From Methanolinea sp. UBA473 (GTDB lineage: Archaea; Halobacteriota; Methanomicrobia; Methanomicrobiales; Methanospirillaceae): a DNA stretch of 21,244 nt. The notes under the pieces are model-generated. The model searched no databases and had not been told where the DNA came from. It saw only the letters and a list, made by a program, of their open reading frames with translations. Location of the stretch: positions 1,520 to 22,763 of the forward strand of contig DAEV01000091.1 in the NCBI GenBank assembly GCA_002509495.1. Reading direction: 5' to 3'. Position 1 is the stretch's first letter; each line of letters starts with the position of its first letter. The translations under genes were made by a program, and so were the position numbers. Shown piece after piece: positions 6,111 to 14,185 of this stretch.

Positions 6111-6914
6111 ATGATCACGCGACAGCATATGACCCTTGTTCTGCTCAGTGTCGCAATCCTATTTCTCTCCGGAGTCACTGTCTATCCGTGGGATTGCCTT
6201 GCGATCGTTCTTGGTGCGTGTATTGGAACGATCTTGCCCGATATCCAGATGAAAAAGCCAAAACGGATGAGACTGCTTACACTGGCCTGGATGATAGTCC
6301 AACTGACCAGATATGCCTTCATCCCCGTCTTCTCCATCTTGTACAGAATGTTCTTCGGAATCCGGATAGATCCCTCCGACAAGCGGATCACTCATTCGAT
6401 CCCTGGAATGCTCATCCTTGCCGGAATCATCGCTGGATTGGCATCCATTCCAAATGTCTTCCCGGGATTCCTGCCGGGGACCAATCTGATTCCACTGTTC
6501 GTGCTGGGATTCATTCTGGGTTTGGTCCTTCATATGATCCAGGATCTTTGTACACGAAAAGGGATCACCCCCTTGTATCCGTTCCGCACGCTATCGATAT
6601 CCGGCTCCATACGCCCCTGTATCGTTACCGATACCAGGATTGGAAAATTCCAGGTCCATCACTTCTCGGCTGCCGCGGTCATCCTGGGAATTCACTACTT
6701 TATCACTCCTCCAGGTTTCCTGTTTGTGGTGATCAGCATAATCGCCCTCGGTATCTGCCTGGGAATGATGATCCGTCAGTCGGACATTGTAATTTCCCAT
6801 AACCCGGCGATGAAAACACATCCCGCAGGAGAAGAATTGCGCATCCGAACACCGGACAGCGTATCACCGGCAGGAGGCCAGTCCCGCATTCCCACAGCAA
6901 TCCGTGGAACTTGA
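6111..6914 (+). CDS. YdjM/DUF457-type membrane-bound metal-dependent hydrolase
   Basis: A 267-aa polytopic membrane protein. Family features are GACIGTILPDIQ (first Asp motif), KRITHSIPGM (the RxxTHS motif) and HMIQDLCTRKGITPLYPF (H-x-x-x-D-x-x-x-x-x-G), the layout of the YdjM/LexA-regulated membrane protein family (PF04307), predicted as metal-dependent hydrolases; no substrate is established. Hydrophobic stretches lie around residues 8-27, 95-112, 125-145 and 180-215. A hydrophilic tail of roughly 45 residues rich in Pro, Arg and Ser follows the last segment. GGAG at 6098-6101 supports the start. It sits alone between the mod and fwd operons and has no clear link to either. Confidence 0.82.
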   Translation: MITRQHMTLVLLSVAILFLSGVTVYPWDCLAIVLGACIGTILPDIQMKKPKRMRLLTLAWMIVQLTRYAFIPVFSILYRMFFGIRIDPSDKRITHSIPGMLILAGIIAGLASIPNVFPGFLPGTNLIPLFVLGFILGLVLHMIQDLCTRKGITPLYPFRTLSISGSIRPCIVTDTRIGKFQVHHFSAAAVILGIHYFITPPGFLFVVISIIALGICLGMMIRQSDIVISHNPAMKTHPAGEELRIRTPDSVSPAGGQSRIPTAIRGT

Positions 6915-6982
6915 GTGGCGAATCAGTACCAATGGTTCTTCTCAATAAGTTAACCAGGTATGAACAAATTTCCATTAATGTT

Positions 6983-7030
6983 AAATATATATAGCTTTTT
7001 TGTGGGTATTTTTTCATAATATTTAATAAT
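6983..7030 (+). promoter_or_regulatory. Promoter region of the fwd operon
   Basis: Two TATA-like elements precede fwdG: AAATATATATAGC (6983-6995) and ATATTTAATAA (about 7019-7029). The first would give a leader of about 40 nt, the second an almost leaderless mRNA. fwdG lacks a Shine-Dalgarno, which favours a leaderless start from the second. The TTTGCAC half-sites found upstream of moeA are absent. Confidence 0.55.
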
Positions 7031-7053
7031 AATATTGAACCATATTGATTCAC

Positions 7054-7317
7054 ATGGCATTCAGTGTACATGTGAACATGGAACGTTGCACCGGTTGCGG
7101 GAACTGCGTGGCGGCATGCCCGGTCAATGCATTGGAAATCTATACCGTTGACCCGGTAACCAAGGAAAAAATCTACACCGTGAAGGATGGCAAATCGATC
7201 AGCCTGGACCTCAAATCCGAACTCTGTGCCGGTTGCGGAGTGTGTATCGGGGCATGTCCCTATAAGGTCATCACCCTGAGTGGACGTGGAGAATTCCCTT
7301 CACAGGCTATGACTTGA
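7054..7317 (+). CDS. fwdG: FwdG-like 2[4Fe-4S] ferredoxin subunit of formylmethanofuran dehydrogenase
   Basis: An 87-aa ferredoxin with two full cluster motifs, CTGCGNCVAACPVN and CAGCGVCIGACPYK, separated by an extended linker of about 40 residues. In the Fwd complex small ferredoxins carry low-potential electrons to the tungsten or molybdenum site in FwdB for CO2 reduction. The size fits FwdG (about 80 aa). Identification rests on position as first gene of the fwd operon as much as on sequence. I took the ATG at 7054 rather than the TTG at 7045. No Shine-Dalgarno is seen, suggesting a leaderless message. The large polyferredoxin FwdF and FwdE/FwdH genes are not in this operon. Confidence 0.85.
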   Translation: MAFSVHVNMERCTGCGNCVAACPVNALEIYTVDPVTKEKIYTVKDGKSISLDLKSELCAGCGVCIGACPYKVITLSGRGEFPSQAMT

Positions 7318-7322
7318 ACATC

Positions 7323-7355
7323 GAGGGGAAAACGCGTATTTTACAATTTCCCTCT
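7323..7355 (+). promoter_or_regulatory. Intercistronic hairpin between fwdG and fwdD
   Basis: GAGGGGAAA (7323-7331) can pair with TTTCCCTC (7347-7354) with one bulged G, enclosing an AT-rich loop. It occupies the 62-base gap between fwdG and fwdD, the longest gap in the operon. It may be a processing or stability element setting a different fwdG mRNA level. Function is inference. Confidence 0.35.
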
Positions 7356-7379
7356 AGACAAAATCCTTGAGGTACATTC

Positions 7380-7793
7380 ATGACAAACAAGATTTCGTTG
7401 AACATGATCACCCAGCGGGCGATAGAGGAAGGCCAGGCAATGGAAAAAGGAAAAACAACTCCCCAGTATTTCGAGGCCTGCTCTGTCTGTGAAATGAATC
7501 CCGAAGACATGAAGAAGCTCGGCATCTGGAGGAACACGAACGTCCGGGTGACCAGTGAAGCAGGAAGCGTCGTTGTGAAGGCAATCGAGCCTACCCAGTT
7601 CGTCCCCCCGGGCCTTGCACACATCCGACAGGGCGTGTGGGCGAACCAGGTCGTCCCGCCGAGAACACAATCGACAGGAACCCCTCAGTATAGTGGGTTT
7701 CCTGTCACCATCGAGCCAGCGATGAACGAGAAGATAAAAAGCGCCCTTGAACTGGTTCAGGGATCGGTTGGAATGTGGAAAGGAGGAAATTAA
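7380..7793 (+). CDS. fwdD: FwdD, formylmethanofuran dehydrogenase subunit D
   Basis: A 137-aa protein matching the molybdopterin dinucleotide-binding (C-terminal oxidoreductase type) domain that in Fwd is a separate subunit: SLNMITQRAIEEGQAMEKGK, EACSVCEMNPEDMKKLGI, NVRVTSEAGSVVVKAI, PPGLAHIRQGVWANQVVPP and STGTPQYSGFPV. It completes the pterin site with FwdB. GAGGT at 7369-7373 sets the start. The following gene begins two bases after its stop codon, with FwdB's ribosome site AGGAGG lying within the last codons of fwdD. Confidence 0.95.
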   Translation: MTNKISLNMITQRAIEEGQAMEKGKTTPQYFEACSVCEMNPEDMKKLGIWRNTNVRVTSEAGSVVVKAIEPTQFVPPGLAHIRQGVWANQVVPPRTQSTGTPQYSGFPVTIEPAMNEKIKSALELVQGSVGMWKGGN

Positions 7794-7794
7794 A

Positions 7795-9168
7795 ATGCCG
7801 AAACTCATCACCCAGGTCGGGTGCCCCTACTGCGGGTCATCCTGCGATGATCTCGAGGTTCTGGTATCAGACGATGGAAAGAAGATCCTCGAGACCCACA
7901 ACGCGTGTGTCATTGGAAATGAGATCTTCCACCATGTATCAAGCCCCAGCAGGCCGAAAAAACCCCGCATGAGGCAACCGGACGGAACGATGAAGGAGAT
8001 CTCGTATGACGAGGCGGTCGACTTTACGGCAAAAACCCTGCTGAAATCCAAAAAACCACTCATCTATGGCTTTGGATCGACCAACTGCGAGGGGATGAGC
8101 GCGGTAGCCCGCGTCGCCGAGAAGGCCGGGGCGGTCCTTGACAACTGCGCCTCGATCTGCCACGGACCCTCGTTCCTCGCGATCTTCGACAACGGTTACC
8201 CCAGCTGCACCCTTGGCGAGGTGAAGAACCGGGCCGATGTGGTGGTATTCTGGGGCTGCAACCCGATGCATGCCCACCCCCGCCACACTTCCCGGTACTC
8301 GATCTTCCCAAGGGGATTTTTCACCACCAAGGGGCAGATGCAGCGGACGATCATCTGCGTAGATCCCCGTGAGACAGATACTGCGAAACTCGCGGATATG
8401 CACCTCATGATCAAACAGGGGCACGACTATGATCTCTTCGATGCATTCCGGACGGTACTTCGGGGACATCCCATCCCCGAGGAAGTTGCCGGAATCAAGA
8501 GGGAAAAGATCGAGGAGGCTGCGGAAGCCATGAAGAAGGCCCGCTTCTGCATGATCTTCTTCGGAATGGGGTGCTGCCATACCGACGGAAGGAACCACAA
8601 CATCGATATCGCGATCAGCACCACCCGGGACCTCAACACCTACACGAAAGCCTCGATTATGGCCATGAGAGGTCACTACAATATCGCAGGCCCAGGCCAG
8701 GTCTGGTCGTGGCAGTTCGGGTTCCCTTACTGTCTCGACCTTTCCAAGGGAACCCATGCACACATGAATCCCGGTGAGACCAGCTCCATCGACCTCGCGA
8801 TGAGGGACGAGGTGGACTGCTTCGTCAACGTGGGCACGGATGCAGGTGCACACTTCCCGATCGCTGCAATCAAGCACCTCAAGAAACACCCATTCATCAC
8901 TGTCGATCCGAACATCTGCATGGCCAGCGAGATCTCCGATCTCCACATCCCGGTCCGCGTTGTAGGTGTGGAGGAACCCGGGGTGGTGTATCGCATGGAT
9001 AACGTGCCGATCCAGTTCAAGAAAGTCATTGACGGTCCGGAAGGTGTGCCCAGCGACGAGGAACTCTTCGACATGGTCTACAAGCGGATGTGCGAGCTCA
9101 CCCAGACTGAGCCATTCTGGATCCTGGCAAAAGGCCACGCACAGGCATCCACCCCCACGGAGCACTAA
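7795..9168 (+). CDS. fwdB: FwdB/FmdB, catalytic pterin subunit of formylmethanofuran dehydrogenase
   Basis: A 457-aa molybdopterin oxidoreductase that reduces CO2 to formate inside the Fwd complex, the first step of methanogenesis from CO2. The N-terminal [4Fe-4S] site is GCPYCGSSCDDLEV plus NACVIGNE. The metal-site segment is DNC118ASIC122HGPS; cysteine 118 matches the residue that ligates tungsten in the known Fwd structure, so this is a cysteine rather than a selenocysteine enzyme. Later motifs include VVFWGCNPMHAHPRH, CVDPRETDTAKLAD and VNVGTDAGAHFP. AGGAGG with the ATG at 7795 gives the start; a longer in-frame ORF from 7747 lies within fwdD. Whether the isoenzyme uses W (Fwd) or Mo (Fmd) cannot be read from sequence; the nearby molybdate-type importer leaves both open. 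Confidence 0.96.
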   Translation: MPKLITQVGCPYCGSSCDDLEVLVSDDGKKILETHNACVIGNEIFHHVSSPSRPKKPRMRQPDGTMKEISYDEAVDFTAKTLLKSKKPLIYGFGSTNCEGMSAVARVAEKAGAVLDNCASICHGPSFLAIFDNGYPSCTLGEVKNRADVVVFWGCNPMHAHPRHTSRYSIFPRGFFTTKGQMQRTIICVDPRETDTAKLADMHLMIKQGHDYDLFDAFRTVLRGHPIPEEVAGIKREKIEEAAEAMKKARFCMIFFGMGCCHTDGRNHNIDIAISTTRDLNTYTKASIMAMRGHYNIAGPGQVWSWQFGFPYCLDLSKGTHAHMNPGETSSIDLAMRDEVDCFVNVGTDAGAHFPIAAIKHLKKHPFITVDPNICMASEISDLHIPVRVVGVEEPGVVYRMDNVPIQFKKVIDGPEGVPSDEELFDMVYKRMCELTQTEPFWILAKGHAQASTPTEH

Positions 9169-9169
9169 T

Positions 9170-10876
9170 ATGGCGGAATTACTGGTGAAAGGCGGATTCG
9201 TCATCGATCCCACCCGCAGGATCGACGGCGACGTAATGGATGTCGCGATCAAGGACGGTAAAATCGTCGAGAAAGTAGGACCAGGTGCGAAGGTAATCGA
9301 TGCGAAGGGCAAGGTAGTCATGGCGGGAGGCGTGGACGTTCATGCCCATGTCGCCGGGCCGAAAGTGAATGTAGGCCGCCTGTTCAGGCCTGAGGATAAG
9401 CTCTTCAAGAGCCCCAACGCACAGAAAAACTACAGAATGGAGATGGGATTCTCGATCCCCAGCACGTTCAAGACAGGGTACGATTATGCCCGGATGGGAT
9501 ACTCCTTCGTGATGGAAGCTGCGATGCCGCCGCTTCACTCGCCCCACGTGCACGAGGAGATCCACGATACGCCCATCATCGATGAGGCTGCACTCCCTGT
9601 CTTTGCCAACAACTGGTTCGTCCTCGAATATTTAAAGAACGGGGAGATCGAGAACAGCGCAGCCTACGTGGCGTGGCTTATTACCGCGACGAAAGGGTAC
9701 GGTATCAAGCTGGTGAATCCTGGTGGAACCGCCGCCTGGGCATGGGGCCTCAATTGCCTGACCCTCCAGGACCCCGTTCCCTACTTCGATATCACGCCTG
9801 CAGAGATCATCACCGGCCTGATCAAGACCAACGAATACCTTGGACTGCCCCATTCCATGCATATCCACCAGAACAACCTGGGGAATCCGGGCAATTACGA
9901 AGTCACCCTTGAGTCACTCAAACTTGCGGAAGGGTACAAGGCAAAGAACAAGTTTGGCCGGGAGCAGGTCATGCACTCGACGCACATCCAGTTCCACTCC
10001 TACGGAGGGGATGGTTGGGCGAATTTCGAGTCCAAGGCCAAAGAGGTGATGGACTATGTCAACACGCAGAAGAATATCACCGTCGACCTTGGGTGCGTGA
10101 CGCTCGACGAGACGACGACCATGACCGCGGACGGACCCTTCGAACACCACCTGAACGGCTTGAACCACCTGAAATGGGCGAACGTCGACGTAGAGCTCGA
10201 GACCGCTGCCGGTGTCGTGCCCTACGTGTATGACAAGGATATCAAGGTCTGCGGAATCCAATGGGCGATCGGGCTCGAGCTCGGGCTGTATGCAAAGGAT
10301 CCCATGCGGACGTTCATCACTACCGACCATCCGAACGCCGGTCCGTTCACCCGGTACCCGCGGATCATTAAGTGGCTGATGAGCAAGAAGGCCAGGGAAG
10401 CGACCCTTGACACCTTCAAGCACAAGGACAAGGTCATCGACGCAACGAATATCCATGGAATCGACACCGAACGGACGCTGTACGAGATCGCCCAGATGAC
10501 AAGGGCGGGACCGGCAAAGGCACTCGGGTTCTCCCGGATGTTCGGAGGTCTTGCACCGGGCATGGATGCAGATGTTGCGGTCTTTGATCTCAACTACAAG
10601 AGCATGCCGAGCGACCCCGAGAAGATCGAACAGGCGTTCCAGCGCGCCAGCTGGTTCATCAAGTCCGGAGAGATCGTGGTAAAGAACGGAGATATCGCCA
10701 GCCACGGGAACAAGAGGACGATCTGGGTGAACGCAAAGGTAAAGGAGAATCCGCAGGTGATGCGGGATATCCACGAGAAATTCTTAAAGGACTACACTGT
10801 GGGAATCCTGAACTACCCGGTCCACGATTACCTCGCACCCCATCCGCTGGTCATCGATGTAGACGTGGAGGCCTGA
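9170..10876 (+). CDS. fwdA: FwdA, formylmethanofuran dehydrogenase subunit A (amidohydrolase)
   Basis: A 568-aa amidohydrolase-superfamily protein with a binuclear metal centre. It condenses formate, delivered through an internal tunnel from FwdB, with methanofuran. Metal-binding features are VDVH58AH60 near the N-terminus, K180 in GIKLVNPGG (the carboxylated lysine position), MHIHQNNLG, HSTHIQFHSYGG and TTDHPNAGPFTRYP. The C-terminus has the usual amidohydrolase beta strand set (LAPGMDADVAVFDLN). The start ATG at 9170 follows the fwdB stop codon by one base (TAATATG), implying coupled translation; the open frame extends upstream only inside fwdB. Length agrees with the family. Confidence 0.97.
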   Translation: MAELLVKGGFVIDPTRRIDGDVMDVAIKDGKIVEKVGPGAKVIDAKGKVVMAGGVDVHAHVAGPKVNVGRLFRPEDKLFKSPNAQKNYRMEMGFSIPSTFKTGYDYARMGYSFVMEAAMPPLHSPHVHEEIHDTPIIDEAALPVFANNWFVLEYLKNGEIENSAAYVAWLITATKGYGIKLVNPGGTAAWAWGLNCLTLQDPVPYFDITPAEIITGLIKTNEYLGLPHSMHIHQNNLGNPGNYEVTLESLKLAEGYKAKNKFGREQVMHSTHIQFHSYGGDGWANFESKAKEVMDYVNTQKNITVDLGCVTLDETTTMTADGPFEHHLNGLNHLKWANVDVELETAAGVVPYVYDKDIKVCGIQWAIGLELGLYAKDPMRTFITTDHPNAGPFTRYPRIIKWLMSKKAREATLDTFKHKDKVIDATNIHGIDTERTLYEIAQMTRAGPAKALGFSRMFGGLAPGMDADVAVFDLNYKSMPSDPEKIEQAFQRASWFIKSGEIVVKNGDIASHGNKRTIWVNAKVKENPQVMRDIHEKFLKDYTVGILNYPVHDYLAPHPLVIDVDVEA

Positions 10877-10885
10877 GGTGCTGAT

Positions 10886-11686
10886 ATGCCCACTATAACG
10901 CTGAAACCCTACAAAACGCCCGAGCTTATGCTCGAGTGCTACAACATCACTCCCGATGTATTCGCAGGGAAGAAACCGGAAGAGATCGCAGAGCTCGAAA
11001 TTCGCGAGGGCAAGACAAGAGTGAAGCTCGGAGACTTCTTTGAAGCGTCCGGAAGTTCCGGCATGACTGCAGCCGAGACCGACATCCACATCGCAGGCGA
11101 CTGTACGCGTGTGAAATACATTGGCAACAAGATGACCGCCGGCTCTATTACCGTGGACGGCAATGCCGACATGTATGTCGGTGGCTGGATGAAGGGTGGT
11201 AAGATCCACGTGAAAGGAAACGTTCATTCGTTCTGTGGGATCGCAATGGAAGGCGGGGAGATCCTGGTCGACGGCAATGCCGAAAACTATGTGGGATGCG
11301 CCTACCGCGGAGACTGGCGCGGTATGCGTGGCGGGACGATCCGCATCAAAGGGAACGCCGGCAACGACATCGGGACGTTCATGCTCGGAGGGACCATCAT
11401 CATCGAGAACAATGCATTCATCCACGTCTCGACCCATGCAGAGGGCGGAACCGTCATCATCAAGGGCGATGTCCAGGGACGTGTCGGCGGCCAGATGGTG
11501 AAGGGAGACATCTACGTGTTCGGCAATATCCAGTACATGCTCCCCGGGTTTAAGCAGGTTGACAAGGTTGAAAAAGAGGTGGACGGGGAGAAGGCAACCT
11601 TTCTTCATTACATCGGGGACCTTGGCGAGCGCCACCCGAAATCAAAAGGCAAGGAGATCTACGCCAACCTCTATGTCAAGGCATAA
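10886..11686 (+). CDS. fwdC: FwdC, formylmethanofuran dehydrogenase subunit C
   Basis: A 266-aa protein built largely of right-handed beta-helix repeats of the GltB C-terminal type: G-x-x-G-x-x-x-G units such as GNKMTAGSITVDGNADMYVG, GGKIHVKGNV, GGEILVDGNAENYVG and GGTIRIKGNAGNDIG. In the Fwd complex this subunit packs with FwdA and FwdB and organises the assembly. GGTG eight bases before the ATG supports the start. It is the last gene of the fwd operon and is followed by a T6 run. Confidence 0.95.
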   Translation: MPTITLKPYKTPELMLECYNITPDVFAGKKPEEIAELEIREGKTRVKLGDFFEASGSSGMTAAETDIHIAGDCTRVKYIGNKMTAGSITVDGNADMYVGGWMKGGKIHVKGNVHSFCGIAMEGGEILVDGNAENYVGCAYRGDWRGMRGGTIRIKGNAGNDIGTFMLGGTIIIENNAFIHVSTHAEGGTVIIKGDVQGRVGGQMVKGDIYVFGNIQYMLPGFKQVDKVEKEVDGEKATFLHYIGDLGERHPKSKGKEIYANLYVKA

Positions 11687-11699
11687 AGTACTTCTCCAA

Positions 11700-11710
11700 T
11701 CCTTTTTTCC
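11700..11710 (+). terminator. T-run terminator behind the fwd operon
   Basis: TCCTTTTTTCCCG at about 11700-11711, 14-22 bases after the fwdC stop codon. The same 13-base string follows the gene at 18787-19389 (about 19456-19468), so it looks like a recurrent archaeal-type terminator. Confidence 0.5.
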
Positions 11711-11781
11711 CGCCATCGATCACCAAAAAAATACCTCATTTAACCCAGTGATTTGAATCAAATCCCAATGCGGAGGACCTA

Positions 11782-12528
11782 ATGAAGAATGCAGGCAGAG
11801 AGTTCATTGAACACACACGGTATCCCGATTTTACCACCGTAGACCTCATCCAGAGAGTCCCTGAACCACCTTTCGAACTTGCCGTCCCGGAGGGCTCAAA
11901 GGTCATCAAGCTCCCTGGTCCAAAGCGGATCAAAGTTCCGGACGTTGCTGTCCGGGAGGCGATCGAGAAATGGGAACCTGTCGGTTTTTTCTCAAGATCC
12001 TCCATCACGTTCAAGGAACTCTCGTTCCTTCTCTGGTGCACCCAGGGGTTCCGGAAGATCGTCAGCGAACATATCATGCTCCGCAATGTCCCCTCAAGCG
12101 GTTCACGGTATCCAATTGAGACATATTTCGTGGTCGGGGAGGTCGACGGGCTCAATACAGGACTCTATCGGTTCCTTCCACGGTCCCACAGCATCGTCGT
12201 GCTGCGGGAGGATTCGGATCTTCCCTTTGCGATGGGCACGGCCAGCATGAATTTCAAAGTCGTCACCCGTGCCGCCGTAACCTTTCTCTGGGTAGGGATC
12301 CCCTACCGTTCCACCTGGGCGCTTGGAAACAGGGGGTACCGCAGCGTCCTGATCGAGGCCGGGCATATCTGCCAGGCACTCATTATGGCCTCCGCGTGTA
12401 TCGGGTGTGAGGTCCATCCGATTGACCTGTTCCATGATGAACTGGTCAGGAACATAGCAAATCTCGATCCGGAAACCCAGTGGCCGGTCTACATCGGAGC
12501 GGTAGGCAAGACAGAACGCGAACTCTAA
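11782..12528 (+). CDS. SagB-type dehydrogenase / nitroreductase-family flavoprotein
   Basis: A 248-aa protein of the FMN-dependent nitroreductase superfamily, closest in pattern to SagB-type dehydrogenases: ITFKELSFLLWCTQG, NVPSSGSRYPIETYFVVGEVDGLNTGLYRF, and GNRGYRSVLIEAGHICQALIMASACIGCEVHPID. SagB proteins oxidise azolines in peptide toxins, but stand-alone homologues are common in archaea and their substrates are unknown. No YcaO or precursor-peptide gene is visible here, so azole peptide synthesis is not supported. GGAGG at 11773-11777 sets the start. The gene lies between fwdC, from which it is separated by a T-run, and the tri-DsrE gene. A redox task in cofactor or sulfur handling is only a guess from this context. 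Confidence 0.85.
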   Translation: MKNAGREFIEHTRYPDFTTVDLIQRVPEPPFELAVPEGSKVIKLPGPKRIKVPDVAVREAIEKWEPVGFFSRSSITFKELSFLLWCTQGFRKIVSEHIMLRNVPSSGSRYPIETYFVVGEVDGLNTGLYRFLPRSHSIVVLREDSDLPFAMGTASMNFKVVTRAAVTFLWVGIPYRSTWALGNRGYRSVLIEAGHICQALIMASACIGCEVHPIDLFHDELVRNIANLDPETQWPVYIGAVGKTEREL

Positions 12529-12539
12529 AAACCCAGGCA

Positions 12540-12560
12540 CCCGGACGACCGGGATCCGGT
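12540..12560 (+). repeat. Overlapping GC-rich hairpins behind the SagB-like gene
   Basis: CCCGG-ACGA-CCGGG (12540-12553) and ACCGG-GAT-CCGGT (12548-12560) are alternative stems that share bases. They lie 12 bases after the SagB-like stop codon. They may mark the end of that message or the leader of the next; no T-run follows. Confidence 0.3.
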
Positions 12561-12666
12561 CTTTCAGATGTTCTGGTCCTATCGATCTCCCATGCTTGAT
12601 GAACGGGGATTTCCGGATCCCGGGTATCATCGGAATAAAATCCTACCAAACCATGGAGGAACACGG

Positions 12667-13908
12667 TTGAAGGGAAGCATATTCCTTACCATGGAGAGCC
12701 TTTCCGGAGAGAGGCTCACCTGGCTTGCAGAGGTGATGAAGTACTATAGTACACGGCTCTACCCCGAGAGTCTCCGACATCATCCCCGGACACCCATCCC
12801 GTCCTTCAATTTCTTCCTGTCAGGCGATGCGGTATACAGCCTTATTGACCACAGGTGCGTCTCGTTTTGGGAAGTCCTCTTCAGGCTGCCTCCTTTCCGG
12901 TGCGTGTTCGATACGCAGGAGCTGATGCTCCGGGGGATCTCGATCGAGCCTCAGAAGGTAAGAAGCCCTGACCAGATCCTCGCTTCCAACCAGGCATCGG
13001 GCGGTAAAATATCACGATTCTGGGAAGAGGTCCTGGAATCCATCAGGAACCGCAATCCGGGCATTCAATCGATTGGATTTCTCCAGCTGCAGTCGCCGTA
13101 CATGCACAGGTCAACCGTACACATGGTTGATCTTCTTTCCGCGTCCGTGAACGCCGGGATCTCCCCGGAACTGTATGGCTACCTCGACGGGGTTCATGTT
13201 GCCCACCTTGCCCAGAGACCCTGCGATTATGAGAACATCGGGGAATCGCTTTGCAGGGTAAACGCCCTTGCATTGAAGAAGGGGCTTTCTCCCCGCTTCC
13301 TCCTCTGTTCCCGGAGTGCAACAGAGAGAGGATACAGCACCTTCGAGGGTGAAACAGGAAAGATCCTCTCCTCCTGCACCATTCCGCCCATGAAGGTCAG
13401 GGGTATCGGAACGATCGCAGAACGGTTCGGTCACAGCCACGCGATCCTCTCCCATTCCTGTTTCTTCATCAAGACCGAAAGAGAACGGAAGATACCGGAG
13501 ATCAGGCAGACAGAAGACCGGGATGCACCCCCACTTGTCATCCTGGCCTCAAAAAGTCCGTACGAGACCGGAATGACATATGGTGCAGTATCCGTTGCGC
13601 TTGCTTGTGCACACCAGGAGATCGCAACCCGCGTGGTCTTCCTGGAAGACGGTGTATTTACCCTTGCCGGTCACCATTCCATGGAAGAGAGAGAGCCCTT
13701 CTTCAACCTTCAGGAGGTCATCGAGGCTACTTCTTCCACCAGGAACCTCGAATACTACTCGTATACTCCATCCCTGCAGAACAGGGGGCTGCATCCAGGC
13801 AGGATGATCGGGAGTGTGTGTGCGATTGATGCGGCAGGGCTTGCCCAGGTTATTCTCCAGCCACCTGCAGGGGTTCGCGCAGGGCACCAGCGGGTTATGG
13901 TGTTTTAA
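12667..13908 (+). CDS. Three-module DsrE/Tus-like sulfur-relay protein
   Basis: A 413-aa protein that I read as three tandem DsrE-type modules. Module 1 (about 3-100): GSIFLT, FFLSGDAVYSL, FDTQELMLRGI. Module 2 (about 135-270): IGFLQLQSPY, VDLLSASVNAGI, YGYLDGVHVAHLAQRP, LLC214SRSATERGY. Module 3 (about 290-413): LVILASKSPY, GAVSVALACAHQE, VVFLEDGVFTLAGHH, YSYTPSLQNRGL. DsrE/TusD proteins carry persulfide on a cysteine seven residues before the RG; that position is Asp in module 1, Cys214 in module 2 and Tyr in module 3. So only the middle module keeps it, as only TusD does in TusBCD. The TTG at 12667 has GGAGG seven bases upstream; an in-frame ATG at 12568 has none. A sulfur-carrier role, perhaps for the Mo/W cofactor with FdhD, or for tRNA, is inference. 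Confidence 0.75.
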   Translation: MKGSIFLTMESLSGERLTWLAEVMKYYSTRLYPESLRHHPRTPIPSFNFFLSGDAVYSLIDHRCVSFWEVLFRLPPFRCVFDTQELMLRGISIEPQKVRSPDQILASNQASGGKISRFWEEVLESIRNRNPGIQSIGFLQLQSPYMHRSTVHMVDLLSASVNAGISPELYGYLDGVHVAHLAQRPCDYENIGESLCRVNALALKKGLSPRFLLCSRSATERGYSTFEGETGKILSSCTIPPMKVRGIGTIAERFGHSHAILSHSCFFIKTERERKIPEIRQTEDRDAPPLVILASKSPYETGMTYGAVSVALACAHQEIATRVVFLEDGVFTLAGHHSMEEREPFFNLQEVIEATSSTRNLEYYSYTPSLQNRGLHPGRMIGSVCAIDAAGLAQVILQPPAGVRAGHQRVMVF

Positions 13909-14185
13909 AAAGATCATCCCGGGACGCCAGGATCGATTTTTCCTGGGGCAGACCGCGTTGAACAGGGGCGGAAGATGTTTCATGGATCCTCCGCTACCAA
14001 TACGGGACCTCACTCGATCTGTCGTAAAACTTCAGATCAAATGTTCCAGAAATCCGGATTCATCCCGGGGAAAAAAGAATGGCCTGCACTTTAAGGATAA
14101 TCCCCGGTGAGTCCTGCTTATTGGATCTTACCATGGACTCCAATCACTCAGTTATTTTCGACCGGACTCACAGAGGATCATTTAC
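13909..14185. other. Gene-free stretch before the moeA operator
   Basis: I find no supported gene here. A weak hairpin CCAGGA-TCGATTTT-TCCTGG (13927-13946) lies about 20 bases after the tri-DsrE stop and may mark its 3' end. An open frame through 13814-14110 overlaps the tri-DsrE gene in another frame and looks like a shadow. Confidence 0.4.

Noticed and set aside
7795..9168. Selenocysteine codon in fwdB
   Set aside because: The metal-ligand position (codon 118) is TGC, cysteine; no in-frame TGA occurs.
7939..9321. Long open frame (460 aa) on the minus strand opposite fwdB
   Set aside because: It mirrors the codon structure of fwdB, is His/Asp-rich without any domain, and lacks a ribosome site; an antisense shadow.
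9914..10774. Long minus-strand open frame opposite fwdA
   Set aside because: Same reasoning: strong gene on the plus strand with matched family motifs; the antisense frame has no recognisable domain.
10784..11635. Minus-strand open frame of 283 aa opposite fwdC
   Set aside because: Its repeats (HVDV, DDDG) are the antisense of the GxxG beta-helix repeats of FwdC.
11782..12528. Azole-modified peptide (YcaO/SagBCD) gene cluster
   Set aside because: Only the SagB-like gene is present; no YcaO cyclodehydratase or precursor peptide is seen in the window.
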